Assembly: GCF_018860805.1 (NCBI RefSeq)
Contig: NZ_JAHKQR010000001.1
Span: forward strand, 186,001-250,000
Length of the DNA stretch: 64,000 nt
Origin: Aestuariibacter sp. A3R04
Lineage (GTDB): Bacteria; Pseudomonadota; Gammaproteobacteria; Enterobacterales; Alteromonadaceae
Direction: 5' to 3'
The notes under the pieces were generated by a model that worked only from the letters and a program-made list of their open reading frames with translations, made no database searches and was not told the DNA's origin. Of the stretch, positions 16,215 through 26,482 are shown one piece after another (position 1 is the first letter of the stretch; the number at the start of each line of letters is the position of its first letter). The translations under genes and the position numbers were made by a program.

Positions 16215-17777
16215 CTAATCCTCCCGGGTGACGCGAAGGACTTCTTCCAGGGACGTCACGCCTGCCAGTACTTTCTGACAGCCGTCTTCGCGAATGCTGG
16301 GAGTGGTTTTGCGAATGTGTTTTTCAATGGCTTGCTCGCCTTTGCCATCGTGCATCATGTCGCGTATTGGCTCGTCCACCAGCAATAGTTCGTGAATGCC
16401 CGTTCGGCCTCGATAACCGGTTTGGTTACAGGCAGCACAGCCTTTGGGCTGGTATATGGTGGTTTCACCCGGTTTATTCGCGATACCGAGCAATATTTTT
16501 TGTTGCTCGTTTGGCGTCGAGGGGACTTTGCATTCGTTGCAAAGGGTTCGCACCAAGCGCTGAGACAATACCGCCAATAAACTTGAAGACATTAAAAATG
16601 GCTCTATGCCCATGTCTTCCAAACGCGTGATAGCACCGGCTGCAGTATTGGTATGCAGGGTCGACATTACAAGGTGACCGGTTAAACTGGCTTGTACGGC
16701 AATTTGTGCGGTTTCAATATCTCGTATTTCTCCCACCATAACCACATCGGGATCCTGTCGGAGTATAGCCCGTAAACCCCGAGCAAAGGTCATATCAACA
16801 CGTGGGTTCACTTGGGTCTGACCAATGCCGGGTAAATCGAATTCGATGGGGTCTTCAACAGTGAGAATATTGCGGTCTTTGGAGTTTATCTCAGTCAGGC
16901 CTGCGTACAGCGTTGTACTTTTACCAGAACCAGTGGGACCGGTAACCAAAATAATACCATGGGGCTTGCGAATGAGGGATGAGAAGATATCGCGGTTGCG
17001 TTTAGTCATGCCTAAATCTTCGAGGTTCAAGCGTGCGTTGTTCTTATCGAGTAAACGCAGTACTACCCTTTCGCCGTGATTTGATGGCATGGTGGATACG
17101 CGCACATCCACAGCACGTCCAGCGATTCGCAAGGTAATTCGACCATCCTGTGGCACCCGCTTTTCCGCAATGTCCAGTTTCGCCATTACCTTTATACGAG
17201 ATACCAGCATTGATGACAGTTTGCGGTTGGGACGCAGAATTTCCCGTAACACTCCGTCAACCCGAAAACGCACAACAAGCTGGTTTTCAAAGGTTTCGAT
17301 GTGAATATCCGACGCACCTTCCTTGATGGCTTCACCTAACATGGCGTTGATGAGTTTAATAATGGGGGCATCGTCTTCGCTGTCCAGAAGATCTTCAGTG
17401 TCGGGCAATTCTTCTGCCAGCGAGAATAGATCGCTCTCATTACCGAGGTCTTCCATTAATTGCTTCGCGGCGGACGAATCCCGCTGAAAGGCCTGCGTGA
17501 GTAAGCTTTCAAATTTGTCCTGTTCTATTTCAACTAAGGTGAAGCCTTCGCCAAGAAAACGTCTTACTTCTGCAAATACACTGAATGGCGTGGCCTCGGT
17601 GTAATAAAGTGTGGCCGGATCTGTATTGGTTTCAAGTAATACGTGATTGCGTTTGGCAAAGCTAAAGCTCAGCTGCCGCGACCCGGCAGCCTCTTCCAGT
17701 TCATTTTCCGGCAGACTGTCCATAGCTTCTTCCTGTGCTGCGATTGCCTGCTCCAGCGGGTCGTCGTGCGCAGTCAT
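16215..17777 (-). CDS. gspE: Type II secretion system ATPase E
   Basis: GspE is the cytoplasmic hexameric ATPase that powers pseudopilus extension. The 520-residue product has an N-terminal GspL-binding region and then a RecA-like core. The core shows Walker [18 protein letters not shown], an Asp box '[19 protein letters not shown]', Walker B '[16 protein letters not shown]' and His box '[12 protein letters not shown]'. A tetracysteine zinc module follows (LCNEC and CAACNQTG). It starts two bases after gspD, as usual in gsp operons. Confidence 0.96.
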   Translation of the reverse strand: MTAHDDPLEQAIAAQEEAMDSLPENELEEAAGSRQLSFSFAKRNHVLLETNTDPATLYYTEATPFSVFAEVRRFLGEGFTLVEIEQDKFESLLTQAFQRDSSAAKQLMEDLGNESDLFSLAEELPDTEDLLDSEDDAPIIKLINAMLGEAIKEGASDIHIETFENQLVVRFRVDGVLREILRPNRKLSSMLVSRIKVMAKLDIAEKRVPQDGRITLRIAGRAVDVRVSTMPSNHGERVVLRLLDKNNARLNLEDLGMTKRNRDIFSSLIRKPHGIILVTGPTGSGKSTTLYAGLTEINSKDRNILTVEDPIEFDLPGIGQTQVNPRVDMTFARGLRAILRQDPDVVMVGEIRDIETAQIAVQASLTGHLVMSTLHTNTAAGAITRLEDMGIEPFLMSSSLLAVLSQRLVRTLCNECKVPSTPNEQQKILLGIANKPGETTIYQPKGCAACNQTGYRGRTGIHELLLVDEPIRDMMHDGKGEQAIEKHIRKTTPSIREDGCQKVLAGVTSLEEVLRVTRED

Positions 17778-17779
17778 AA

Positions 17780-19819
17780 TCAGTTATTTTCCTCGTCGCT
17801 TTTGTCTTTTTCCAGAATGTACTCTTCAAATGTTGGTGGAAGTGCCAGGGCGTCATCCCATTTTGGCATTGAAGGCTGCTCCTGGGAAGGCATCAGCGAT
17901 ACACCTTCAGAGTGGCGTTTGAGTTGTTGTGCGCGAATATAGTTGTACTTGCGATGACTAATTTCATTCATGGTCACGCCGTCGCGAACAATCGTGGGTT
18001 TAAGAAAAACCATCAGGTTGCGTTTGCGTTTGCTGGTAGAGGTAGAGCTGAACAAGTGACCTAAAATAGGAATATCCCCTAGTAGCGGCACCTTAGACAC
18101 ACTTTCCTGTACGTCTTCGTCAATTAATCCGCCCAATACAATTGTACCGCCGTCATCCACAATGACCGTGGTCTTAATTTGACGTTTATTAATAGAAATA
18201 TCTACTGACGTTGCACCGCTTACCGAAGACACCTCTTGTTCAATGGTCAGCTGAACGGCATCCCCTTCATTAATTTGCGGCGTTACTTTCAGTTTAATCC
18301 CCACTTCCTGACGTTCAACGGTCTGGAAGGGGTTTGAGTTGTTCGAACCCGTGGTCGTACCGGTAATAATAGGCACTTCCTGGCCGACAATGAAAAAGGC
18401 TTCTTCATTGTCCATGGTGGTTAAGTGAGGTGTAGCAAGTACGTTGGAGTTAGTATCTGTACTCACGGCCTGCACCACTGCGCCCCAACCGTTTTTGATC
18501 ACACCGGCCAGCAGACCGTTTGCGCCGCTGAGCAGACTCGCCAGTGCGGTATAGTCGCCGTCGTCTGTCGTGGTTACTTCTACCACGTTGCCTTCATCGG
18601 TAATGTAGGCTTCCGTGTTAGTTTCATCCTCGGCCTGTTTAAGGGCTACGGCTAACGAACCCACGGGTACCACGCCATTTGTAAATTGCGTGCCACCGCC
18701 TTCTTCAGACACCCATTGTACGCCAAGCTGTGCACCGTCCCCTTCAAAAACTTCTACGATAATGGCTTCAACCTGAACCTGGGCACGTCGTACGTCTAAC
18801 TGGCGAATGACTTCTTCCAAAGAGCGCATCATGTCGGGTTCTGCGGTAATCACAACCGCGTTGGAATCCTCGTGGGCGTCAATGCTGATCTCCCGGTTGG
18901 TGGATGAACGACGATTCTGGCTGCTGCCCTGTTCTTCCGCCTGAATACTGGCTGATACACCCTGCAGCACTTTTACCAGGTCTTCGGCTTTTGCATAGTT
19001 AAGAAATACTACGCGAGTATTACCACTGGTTTCCAACTCTTGGTCCATGCGCTGAATAAGGTTAACAATGCGAGCACGCGCGTTGGCATCGCCACTGACA
19101 ATGACAGAATTTGTGCGATCGTCTGCTACTGCGCGTGGCTCTGATTTGCCGGTGTTCGCGGCCTTGCCCTGGGACTTATTAATACTGTCAACAATACGCA
19201 CCATTTCAGAGGCTGAGGCATAGCGAAGTTTCACAATCTCTACTTCTTCGTCACCGGCGCGGTCAACCCGTTCAATTATTTCTACCAAACGGTTAACCAC
19301 GGCGGCCCGACCAGTTAGCATCATTACGTTGGAGGGGTCGTGGGCGACCACGTTTCCGCCGCCAGCCTGGTCATTTAACTGGCGCAATATCGGCGCCAGT
19401 TCCCGAACAGGCACATTGTATACCGGTACTACCCGGGTAATCATTTCATCGCCGTCCAGCGCCGCGCCTTCTACAACGGGAATATTAGAGGTTTTCGCTT
19501 CTTTAGACCGAACCACCTTTAGTACCCCACTGGGCATTTCAACTACTGCAAAATCGTAAACCTGTAGCACGTTTAAAAAGAACTGGTAGTACTGTTCTTC
19601 AGTGAGCATGTCGTATGAACGAACGCTGATCTTACCGCGTACGTTAGGCTCGACGATGATTGTTTTCTTCAGGTTTTTACCAACTATGGTAATGAATTCG
19701 TTGATATCCGTGTCTTTGAAGTTAGGCATGTACTCTGCTGCCGTAGCAGATACGCATAACGCAGCAGCACATATTGCTGCTGTTATTCGGGTGAATAAAG
19801 TTCGGCTCTTTTGCCTCAT
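17780..19819 (-). CDS. gspD: Type II secretion system secretin D
   Basis: GspD is the outer-membrane secretin ring through which folded exoproteins leave. The 679-residue product has a signal peptide ending near SATAAE, an N0 domain ('[22 protein letters not shown]'), N1-N3 repeats ([31 protein letters not shown]-like; [12 protein letters not shown]) and the C-terminal secretin domain. The secretin domain shows '[22 protein letters not shown]', '[11 protein letters not shown]' and '[15 protein letters not shown]'. A C-terminal S-like segment lies after '[11 protein letters not shown]'. It is preceded by gspC with 21 bases between. Confidence 0.96.
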   Translation of the reverse strand: MRQKSRTLFTRITAAICAAALCVSATAAEYMPNFKDTDINEFITIVGKNLKKTIIVEPNVRGKISVRSYDMLTEEQYYQFFLNVLQVYDFAVVEMPSGVLKVVRSKEAKTSNIPVVEGAALDGDEMITRVVPVYNVPVRELAPILRQLNDQAGGGNVVAHDPSNVMMLTGRAAVVNRLVEIIERVDRAGDEEVEIVKLRYASASEMVRIVDSINKSQGKAANTGKSEPRAVADDRTNSVIVSGDANARARIVNLIQRMDQELETSGNTRVVFLNYAKAEDLVKVLQGVSASIQAEEQGSSQNRRSSTNREISIDAHEDSNAVVITAEPDMMRSLEEVIRQLDVRRAQVQVEAIIVEVFEGDGAQLGVQWVSEEGGGTQFTNGVVPVGSLAVALKQAEDETNTEAYITDEGNVVEVTTTDDGDYTALASLLSGANGLLAGVIKNGWGAVVQAVSTDTNSNVLATPHLTTMDNEEAFFIVGQEVPIITGTTTGSNNSNPFQTVERQEVGIKLKVTPQINEGDAVQLTIEQEVSSVSGATSVDISINKRQIKTTVIVDDGGTIVLGGLIDEDVQESVSKVPLLGDIPILGHLFSSTSTSKRKRNLMVFLKPTIVRDGVTMNEISHRKYNYIRAQQLKRHSEGVSLMPSQEQPSMPKWDDALALPPTFEEYILEKDKSDEENN

Positions 19820-19840
19820 GATGCTGTCTTCCTACTTTTC

Positions 19841-20776
19841 TTATTCATTACCCGGCTCTGGCATGTCCAGATACAGAGTGATGTATTCGTCATCGCGCGT
19901 CAGCGTTAATTCAATTGTATTGGCTTGCTGTAACTCAGTCATCGCTTCTTTGGCTTGTTGGGGATCGGTGAGATCCAGCCCGTTAATTTGAATTACTACA
20001 TCCCCGGCTTGCAAACCCGCCGATTTGAATAGATCTGGTTTCTTGCCGGGAGAAATCTGATAGCCAACTAATTGTCCGCCACTAATGCTTGGGCTGATAG
20101 AAATAAAATCTGTAAAGCTAGCGGGACTCTCTCGCAACTGGCTGGTAATCGCTTCGTCCACTTCGACCGGTTGCGGCTTTTGAGCCGGTACTACTTGTTT
20201 TCTGGGAGGAGGCCTGCGTTGTACTTCGGTCTGCGTTCGGCGCTTGTTGGCTTCATCGTAATCGATGCCGTCAAGCATGAGTGTTTCTTTGCGAATGCCG
20301 TTCTTAATAATTACGCGATCGGCCAACACCTGATTTAATGTGGCGTTCGTACCTTCAATTTTCTCACCCAGACCGTATACATTCTGCGTGCCGCGATTTT
20401 CAATAATGGCCGCCGCTTCTTCCTTCAGGGAGCTGGCAACCACGCCGGTTAGTGTCAGGTTCAATTTGGTTTCCGGTGCATCTGTAACCGGCTGTTCTTC
20501 AATTTGTGTTGCTGCATCCAGGGCGCCAAAGATGTTTAACTGTTGTATTTTCGCTACATCGACCCCACCTTGCGCACTCTGTAGTGGTTTTGGTATCGAC
20601 GACAAGCCGGACGGTATGGCAGGCGCGCTGGGTTCAGGTATAATTTGCCAAACGAGTCTGGCAGCAAAAGCCAAGAGATAGAGACTCAACAGTACCACAA
20701 CAACGAAATGAAGTTGTTTCTGATACCGGCTGAAGAAAAATGCCAGAGACTGAGTATTAAATTTGTCGAGTGTCAT
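19841..20776 (-). CDS. gspC: Type II secretion system protein C
   Basis: GspC is the periplasmic connector between the inner-membrane platform and the secretin. I prefer the ATG at 20774-20776 (311 residues); an upstream GTG at 20825-20827 would add 17 residues. One membrane helix lies near residues 25-45. The homology region is 'LNLTLTGVVASSLKEEAAAIIEN', followed by 'VYGLGEKIEGTNATLNQVLADRVII'. A C-terminal PDZ domain contains 'AGLQAGDVVIQINGLDLTDPQQA'. It is the first gene of the twelve-gene gsp operon. The prepilin peptidase gene is not in this window. Confidence 0.93.
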   Translation of the reverse strand: MTLDKFNTQSLAFFFSRYQKQLHFVVVVLLSLYLLAFAARLVWQIIPEPSAPAIPSGLSSIPKPLQSAQGGVDVAKIQQLNIFGALDAATQIEEQPVTDAPETKLNLTLTGVVASSLKEEAAAIIENRGTQNVYGLGEKIEGTNATLNQVLADRVIIKNGIRKETLMLDGIDYDEANKRRTQTEVQRRPPPRKQVVPAQKPQPVEVDEAITSQLRESPASFTDFISISPSISGGQLVGYQISPGKKPDLFKSAGLQAGDVVIQINGLDLTDPQQAKEAMTELQQANTIELTLTRDDEYITLYLDMPEPGNE

Positions 20777-20899
20777 GTGATGTTGTTGGTACTGCTCGTT
20801 TATTTTTTGATTTAGAGTGATGCACACGATAGCGACTCATCATAGCCTAGTCGAGGCGGGGGTCACAACACTAAAACGAAAGAGTGACATAATTATTAC
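20777..20899. promoter_or_regulatory. Divergent promoter region, gspC operon / hslR-hslO
   Basis: About 120 bp separate the leftward secretion operon from the rightward hslR-hslO pair, so both promoters should lie here. I see no distinct operator and no clear sigma-32 motif. Confidence 0.4.
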
Positions 20900-21304
20900 A
20901 TGAGCAATCGCAATCAGAACGATGCCGACGTCAATGTCCGCCTGGACAAATGGTTGTGGGCTGCAAGATTCTTCAAAACTCGGGCGCTGGCCAGAGAAAT
21001 GGTGCAAGCGGGTAAAGTGCATTACAACGGTCAGCGTACTAAGCCGGGTAAAACAGTAGAGCGCGGTGCAATGATAAAAGTTCCCGCCGGGTGGGATACG
21101 AAAGAAATAAAAGTACTTGAACTGAGTGACAGGCGTCTGAGCGCGCAATTAGCGCAAACTCTATACGAAGAAACGGACGCGAGTGCAGCGCAACGGGAAG
21201 CGAATCAGACTGCCAGGAAACTCAGCGCATTTCACAGCCCGAGACCAGAGCAACGTCCGGATAAAAAACAACGCCGGCAAATTATTAAATTTAAGCAGCA
21301 ATAA
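20900..21304 (+). CDS. hslR: Ribosome-associated heat shock protein 15 (S4 domain)
   Basis: Hsp15 rescues stalled 50S subunits that carry peptidyl-tRNA. The 134-residue product has an N-terminal S4 RNA-binding domain (VRLDKWLWAARFFKTRALA, MVQAGKVHYNGQRTKPGK) and a basic C-terminal tail (RPDKKQRRQIIKFKQQ), exactly the family plan. It is followed 23 bases later by hslO, the usual pairing. Confidence 0.95.
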   Translation: MSNRNQNDADVNVRLDKWLWAARFFKTRALAREMVQAGKVHYNGQRTKPGKTVERGAMIKVPAGWDTKEIKVLELSDRRLSAQLAQTLYEETDASAAQREANQTARKLSAFHSPRPEQRPDKKQRRQIIKFKQQ

Positions 21305-21327
21305 GCTGCGAGAACAGGATATTTGGC

Positions 21328-22227
21328 ATGAGTCATTATGATGAGTTACACCGTTACCTCTTGAATGCGGCGAATGTGCGCGGCGAATTGGTGCGTTTGG
21401 AAGACAGTTTACAAAAGATAGTTCACAGCTACGAATACCCGGTTCAAATTCAACGATTGTTAAGTGAAATGGCTGCGGCGACCTGTATGCTCACCGCCAT
21501 ATTAAAATTTAAAGGAGAAATTGGCCTGCAAATTCAAAGTAAAGGCCCCGTGAGCTACGCGGTAATCAACGCTAGTCACGACTATACTTTGCGGGGCGTA
21601 GCCCGCTGGGACGAGAGTTTGACGGCACTCCCTGAAACATTCGCTGAGTTGATAGCCAACGGTGTACTGGTGATCACTATTACGCCAGATGAAGGGGAGC
21701 GCTATCAGGGCGTCGTTGCCTTGGACAAACCTACTTTGGCCGAGTGTATTGAAGATTATTTTACTCAGTCAGAACAACTGGCCACTAAAGTTATGTTGAT
21801 GACTGACTTGTCAGTGCCTTATGCAGCGCGCGCTGCGGGGATGCTACTTCAGGTGCTCCCTTCCCAGGCGCAAAACACGGATGTATCACAGGATACAGAG
21901 TTTGAACATGTGGTGAAACTCAGCGAAACCCTGACTGAAGAGGAAATGTTTGGTTTGTCCGTTAACGATATTCTCTATCGCCTATTTCATCAGGAAGAGG
22001 TTGAGGTTTATCCACCTCACAGTGTGTCCTTTGCTTGCACCTGTTCTAAACAACGCAGTGCTGATGCGCTGCGGAATGTGGAAAAAACGGAACTACTGCA
22101 AATTATTGAGGAAGATGGCGCGATAAAAATGAATTGTCAGTATTGTCATGCTGAATACCGGTTTGACAGTGTAGACGTTGAGGCTATTCACGCCGGTCAG
22201 TTTGTTGAAACGAGGAAAGATCAGTGA
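21328..22227 (+). CDS. hslO: Redox-regulated chaperone Hsp33
   Basis: Hsp33 is a holdase activated by oxidation of a zinc-bound cysteine switch. The 299-residue product has the usual N-terminal substrate-binding domain ('YAVINASHDYTLRGVARW') and the C-terminal four-cysteine switch: CTC in 'VSFACTCSKQR' and CQYC in 'MNCQYCHAEYRF'. All four ligands are present. AGGATATTTGGC precedes the ATG. It is cotranscribed with hslR. Confidence 0.96.
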   Translation: MSHYDELHRYLLNAANVRGELVRLEDSLQKIVHSYEYPVQIQRLLSEMAAATCMLTAILKFKGEIGLQIQSKGPVSYAVINASHDYTLRGVARWDESLTALPETFAELIANGVLVITITPDEGERYQGVVALDKPTLAECIEDYFTQSEQLATKVMLMTDLSVPYAARAAGMLLQVLPSQAQNTDVSQDTEFEHVVKLSETLTEEEMFGLSVNDILYRLFHQEEVEVYPPHSVSFACTCSKQRSADALRNVEKTELLQIIEEDGAIKMNCQYCHAEYRFDSVDVEAIHAGQFVETRKDQ

Positions 22228-22278
22228 CAATAAAGCTGTTACCCGCAATGGGTAACAGCTTCTTCCCGGTGATTGTAT

Positions 22279-23766
22279 TTAGTGGCCGGTTACCGGCCTC
22301 AACAAAAGCTCTTCGTGTTGATGTTGAGTATCAGAAGGCTTCGGCCAGTAGTGATCCATTCTGTTTATGTCATAGTTTTCGAACTTCCGTTGCAGCAACC
22401 ACCTTGGTCTTTCCAAAGTTGACTCCCAGGCAAACAGTTTTTTAAACAGTTGCCTTACCAGGGTGGGGTTTTCGTCTGCAAGGTTCACCATCTCCCTTTC
22501 ATCATCGCCAATGTGGTAGAGTTCTGCGGGTCGGTCTGGGAAGCGAATTAGTTTCCAGTCTCCGGCCCTGATTGCGGCGCGGGTATCTTTCTTCCAGTAG
22601 AGAAATTCGTGCGGGGCTGATTCGTTAACCCCTTGCACGTAAGGTAACAAGTTAACGCCATCGGTATTGCTAAGAGCTTCTGTTTTTCCTCCCGCAGCGG
22701 CGAAAAACGTAGGAAGCAGATCAAGGGTGCTCACCGGATGTGAATAGGTTGTTCCTGCCTTTAGATGGCCGGGCCATTTCATTAGAAACGGTACTCTGAC
22801 CCCACCTTCTAAATGGTTCGACTTCGTGCCACTCAAGGGCAAGTTAACTGACGCATTTCTATCTGACGGCCCGCCGTTGTCATTGGTGTAAACAACCAGC
22901 GTATTTTGCTCAATACCAAGTTTACGCAAGGTATCGAGAACACGACCGGCAGCTCTGTCTAAGGCGTATGTCATTGCTGCAACGGTTTTCCGGTTTCCTG
23001 TTAAATTGGGGAATTGTGCAAGATCCTCTGGCGTTGCCTCCATTGGCGTATGGGGGGCGTTAAAGGACAGAAATACAAAGAAAGGTTTGCCTTCAGCGTT
23101 TTTTCGTTCGATAAAATCGATAGCTTCACTTGCTAACGCGTCGGTGAGATAACCTTCGGGTTCGCTGTAGTTACCAAAGTTCCGCTCCATGAGTTCGAGC
23201 GCAGAGGGCGCATTGTTGTCGTATGCGAAATAGCTTCTTGCGCCACCTCTAAAACCGTAGAACTCGTCAAATCCGCGTTGAAGAGGATGAAACTTGTCTG
23301 CACCACCTAAGTGCCATTTCCCATAGGCTGCCGATGCATAGCCTTGCTCCCGGAGATAGTCTGCTATGGTTTTTTCTTCAACGGGAACGCCCATTTCACT
23401 GCCATCGGCTGCAGAATTTTTACTCATATACCCAGGTACGTTGTTCTCTTCAAACCCGAATCGTTGCTGGTATCGTCCTGTCATGAGTCCAGCCCTTGAA
23501 GGCCCGCACGTTGGGTCAGTGACGTAAGCCTGAGAGAACTTCACGCCTTGTTGGGCGAGCTTATCGAGGTTAGGCGTTTTCATTTCTTCACTGCCTTGAA
23601 AACCGAAATCTGCATATCCGGCGTCGTCAGAAAACAGGAAAACGATATTCGGTTTTTTGGCTTGTGAAGCAGGCGTGCTTATACCGGGGGGGGATGAACC
23701 TGTATCTTGTGCAGAGCAAATACAGGAAAGCAATGCTAATAGCGCAGCAGTTAATGGTCCTTTCAT
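22279..23766 (-). CDS. Exported formylglycine-dependent sulfatase
   Basis: This type I sulfatase hydrolyses sulfate esters, probably on algal or host polysaccharide. The 495-residue product starts with a hydrophobic leader; LLSC at residues 12-15 also fits a lipobox, so it may be a lipoprotein. The metal-binding start '[16 protein letters not shown]' carries Asp47 and Asp48. The formylglycine signature is [12 protein letters not shown] with Cys87 as the residue to be converted. 'YGKWHLGG' supplies the conserved Lys-His. Cys-type activation needs a formylglycine-generating enzyme, not in this window. The gene is a stand-alone unit with paired palindromes about 95 bp upstream of its start. Confidence 0.9.
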   Translation of the reverse strand: MKGPLTAALLALLSCICSAQDTGSSPPGISTPASQAKKPNIVFLFSDDAGYADFGFQGSEEMKTPNLDKLAQQGVKFSQAYVTDPTCGPSRAGLMTGRYQQRFGFEENNVPGYMSKNSAADGSEMGVPVEEKTIADYLREQGYASAAYGKWHLGGADKFHPLQRGFDEFYGFRGGARSYFAYDNNAPSALELMERNFGNYSEPEGYLTDALASEAIDFIERKNAEGKPFFVFLSFNAPHTPMEATPEDLAQFPNLTGNRKTVAAMTYALDRAAGRVLDTLRKLGIEQNTLVVYTNDNGGPSDRNASVNLPLSGTKSNHLEGGVRVPFLMKWPGHLKAGTTYSHPVSTLDLLPTFFAAAGGKTEALSNTDGVNLLPYVQGVNESAPHEFLYWKKDTRAAIRAGDWKLIRFPDRPAELYHIGDDEREMVNLADENPTLVRQLFKKLFAWESTLERPRWLLQRKFENYDINRMDHYWPKPSDTQHQHEELLLRPVTGH

Positions 23767-24204
23767 GAGTGTATCCTGACAATCTGAGGGGAGTAATGGT
23801 TCCCGAGCATTTCCGGTAAGGTATGGCGTAAAGGAACCCTACCATTTCAACATCTATTCAAACATACTATGTTTACATAGATATAACAATATATTTTTCC
23901 GTAACTAGGCAATACCGTTATGCACTTGCTTGCCCACATTCTGAAAAAGATGTATTTCTGTATCTTTGTATGGATTATTTCTTTCAAGAGACAAATGTGA
24001 AGAGTGTAAAAACACCTTTAAAATTTTTATCTTATTTTTATGGTCGATTATATTTGTAATTTTATTTCTCGTTATTTCATAACTCAGATCAACAAATGAT
24101 CACTATTGATAATTGTGATGTTGCTGGAGCTCTTGTTTTATATAGAATGGACAGGTGGCGTTAAAGTGAAAGTTTATGTGAAATAGTACAAAAGGAACGA
24201 GAGT
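23767..24204. promoter_or_regulatory. Divergent regulatory region, sulfatase / pckA
   Basis: This AT-rich 438-bp gap shows no gene. Two overlapping perfect inverted repeats lie at 23859-23879 on the sulfatase side. On the pckA side TTGCTG (24121-24126) and TAGAAT (24143-24148), 16 bp apart, are a plausible sigma-70 promoter about 55 bp upstream of the start codon. Confidence 0.4.
23859..23879. promoter_or_regulatory. Overlapping palindromes upstream of the sulfatase gene (candidate operator)
   Basis: AAACATA-C-TATGTTT (23859-23873) and CTATGT-TT-ACATAG (23866-23879) are both perfect inverted repeats sharing eight bases. They lie about 95 bp before the sulfatase start. The size and symmetry fit a dimeric repressor or activator site; no regulator gene is adjacent. 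Confidence 0.45.
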
Positions 24205-25770
24205 ATGACGGCAGCACCACGACTTAATACAGGTAAATCGATCACTGTGTTAACCGATTTGCCCACGGCGCAATTGATAGAAATCGCGCTAAACAGGGGA
24301 GAAGGTAAGCTGGCTGATAACGGTGCGTTGGTGGTTGAGACCGGCCATCGTACCGGGCGCTCTCCTGCAGACCGATTTATCGTCAAAGAGCCGTCGACAG
24401 AAAACGACATCGATTGGGGGGATGTAAACAAGCCCTTCAACGCTGACAAATTTGACGCACTTTGGCAGCGGGTTAATACCTATTTGTCATTGCGTGAGCA
24501 TTTTCTTTCACACCTTCAGGTTGGCGCCGACCCTAAACATGCGTTGCCTGTAAAGGTATATACAGAAACGGCCTGGCACCATGTTTTTGCGCGCAACCTC
24601 TTTATTCAACCTGAAGTGTGGAACCCCAATGACGACCAGCCCTGGCAGATTTTAAACGCGCCAGGCTTTGTCTGTCAGCCTGAACGCGACGGTACAAACA
24701 GTGACGGTACCGTCATGATTAACTTCGCGCAAAAAAAAGTACTACTCGCGGGCATGCGATACGCTGGCGAAATGAAAAAGGCCATGTTTAGCGTACAGAA
24801 CTTTTTGCTTCCAGCAAAAGAAGTGCTGCCAATGCACTGCTCTGCCAATGTTGGAAAAGATGGTGATGTGACTCTATTCTTCGGCCTCTCGGGAACGGGA
24901 AAGACGACACTCTCAGCAGACCCAAAACGCTTTCTCATTGGGGACGACGAACACGGTTGGGCTCCAGGTGGCGTTTTTAATTTAGAAGGCGGTTGCTACG
25001 CAAAATGCATCGATTTATCGCAGAAAAATGAGCCTGTCATCTGGGACGCTATTCGGTTCGGCACGGTTCTGGAGAATGTTGTGCTGGAAGAGAGCAGGCA
25101 TCCTAATTACCGCGATGTTAGTCTGACAAAGAATGCCAGAGCTGCGTATCCCCTTTCTCATATAGCAATGCGTGTACCTGAAAACAAAGGTGGAGAGCCA
25201 CGCTCCGTGGTGTTCTTAACCTGTGATGTAAGTGGCGTATTGCCGCCAGTTTCTGTGCTGAGTGAAGAAGCCGCAGCGTACCACTTTTTGAGTGGTTACA
25301 CTGCTAAAGTCGGTTCTACAGAAATAGGTTCAACGGCAGAGATAGAGTCTACGTTTTCTACCTGTTTCGGCGCTCCTTTCTTTCCCCGTCCCGCTGGCGT
25401 TTATGCGGAACTGCTCATCAAGCGGGTGAAAGCATTCGGTGCAAAAGTGTATTTGGTAAATACCGGCTGGACGGGTGGCCCTTATGGAACGGGTTCACGT
25501 TTTGATATTCCCACTACACGGGGCATCATTGACGCCATTGTATCTGGTGCGCTTGCAGATGTTGAAACACAGCATATCCAAGGGCTTAATCTGGATGTGC
25601 CGGTGGCAGTACCAGGTGTTAACAAGGCATTACTGGTACCAAAAAGAACCTGGCAAGACGGCGAAGCTTACGACGACTATGCCAACAAGCTTATTGCAGC
25701 ATTTAACGCCAACTTCGAGAAGTACGATGTTAGTCAGGCCATTGTAGCTGCTGGGCCTCGCAACCCTTAG
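24205..25770 (+). CDS. pckA: Phosphoenolpyruvate carboxykinase (ATP)
   Basis: This enzyme converts oxaloacetate and ATP to PEP and CO2, the entry to gluconeogenesis. The 521-residue product is near family length. It shows the P-loop [14 protein letters not shown] (227-240), the metal and substrate segment GDDEHGW (246-252), '[15 protein letters not shown]' near residue 50 and '[15 protein letters not shown]' near the C-terminus. AAGGAACGAGAGT precedes the ATG. It is a single-gene unit ending at a strong terminator. Confidence 0.97.
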   Translation: MTAAPRLNTGKSITVLTDLPTAQLIEIALNRGEGKLADNGALVVETGHRTGRSPADRFIVKEPSTENDIDWGDVNKPFNADKFDALWQRVNTYLSLREHFLSHLQVGADPKHALPVKVYTETAWHHVFARNLFIQPEVWNPNDDQPWQILNAPGFVCQPERDGTNSDGTVMINFAQKKVLLAGMRYAGEMKKAMFSVQNFLLPAKEVLPMHCSANVGKDGDVTLFFGLSGTGKTTLSADPKRFLIGDDEHGWAPGGVFNLEGGCYAKCIDLSQKNEPVIWDAIRFGTVLENVVLEESRHPNYRDVSLTKNARAAYPLSHIAMRVPENKGGEPRSVVFLTCDVSGVLPPVSVLSEEAAAYHFLSGYTAKVGSTEIGSTAEIESTFSTCFGAPFFPRPAGVYAELLIKRVKAFGAKVYLVNTGWTGGPYGTGSRFDIPTTRGIIDAIVSGALADVETQHIQGLNLDVPVAVPGVNKALLVPKRTWQDGEAYDDYANKLIAAFNANFEKYDVSQAIVAAGPRNP

Positions 25771-25803
25771 TGCCTGCAGGCCTCGACCCAGTCCAACCAT
25801 TTT

Positions 25804-25828
25804 GCCCGCTTCACGGCGGGCTTTTTTT
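25804..25828 (+). terminator. Intrinsic terminator of pckA
   Basis: The stem GCCCGC / GCGGGC around TTCACG is followed by a run of seven T, 33 bases past the pckA stop. Confidence 0.88.
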
Positions 25829-25838
25829 ACACTGTGAT

Positions 25839-26270
25839 CTATTGGGCTGCTGCAGCCTGAATGACAGATAAATCCATGTGATTCGCGTAGTTACTAATAG
25901 AACGGGTAACCGCTTCATTCTGCATAAGTTCACCCATGGCCACCTGGCCAACCAGTTCGAAGGCGCGTTGAGTTGCCATTGGATCTACTGCCATAGCGGC
26001 TTTAAACTGTGTGGGGCAATCTTCACCGAGCAAACGGGTAACCAATGCCCCTATAGCCTTGTCAGTAGACTCTCTGTCTGCTGGGGTAATATTTGAAAAG
26101 TCAGTAATATCAGGGTGTGCAGCCATGGAAAAATAAATCCATTTTGCGAGTTCTTTTCTTTCTTTTCCATTCAGTGAATCTACCAGACACTGACCCAACT
26201 GATTCGCCGTTACAGAGGCCGAAGCCAAAGTGGCTGCGGAGAGTACCAGGGCAACGAGTAACTTTTTCAT
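25839..26270 (-). CDS. Small exported protein of unknown function
   Basis: I do not recognise a named family. The 143-residue product has a clear Sec signal (MKKLLVALVLSAATLASASVTA) and a compact mature domain of about 120 residues, predicted mostly helical. It has two cysteines ('LGQCLVDSL' and 'GEDCPTQFK') that could form a disulfide. AAGGAAG sits 7-9 bases before the ATG. It converges on the pckA terminator. Likely periplasmic. Confidence 0.75.
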   Translation of the reverse strand: MKKLLVALVLSAATLASASVTANQLGQCLVDSLNGKERKELAKWIYFSMAAHPDITDFSNITPADRESTDKAIGALVTRLLGEDCPTQFKAAMAVDPMATQRAFELVGQVAMGELMQNEAVTRSISNYANHMDLSVIQAAAAQ

Positions 26271-26331
26271 AGTTTTTACTTCCTTAGTTATTGGATGCCG
26301 TCAGGTTTGCTTCTCGACAGCAGGCATAATT

Positions 26332-26354
26332 CAAGGCCATCCAGGATGGCCTTG
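26332..26354. repeat. Perfect 23-bp palindrome (11-1-11)
   Basis: CAAGGCCATCC-A-GGATGGCCTTG is a perfect inverted repeat with one central base. It lies between the divergent small exported protein gene and the nhaC-type gene. There is no adjacent T-run, so it is not an obvious terminator; it could be an operator, a 5' leader hairpin or a dispersed repeat unit. Confidence 0.5.
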
Positions 26355-26482
26355 TGTGACATATCATATCGGCAAAAGATATAGACACAACAGCCCTTTT
26401 TCACTTTCCTGCATTCTCAATGACGCGGGGTTTGCGATACCATAGATTCATATAAGGTTATCAACGCATCAACAGAGGTCTT

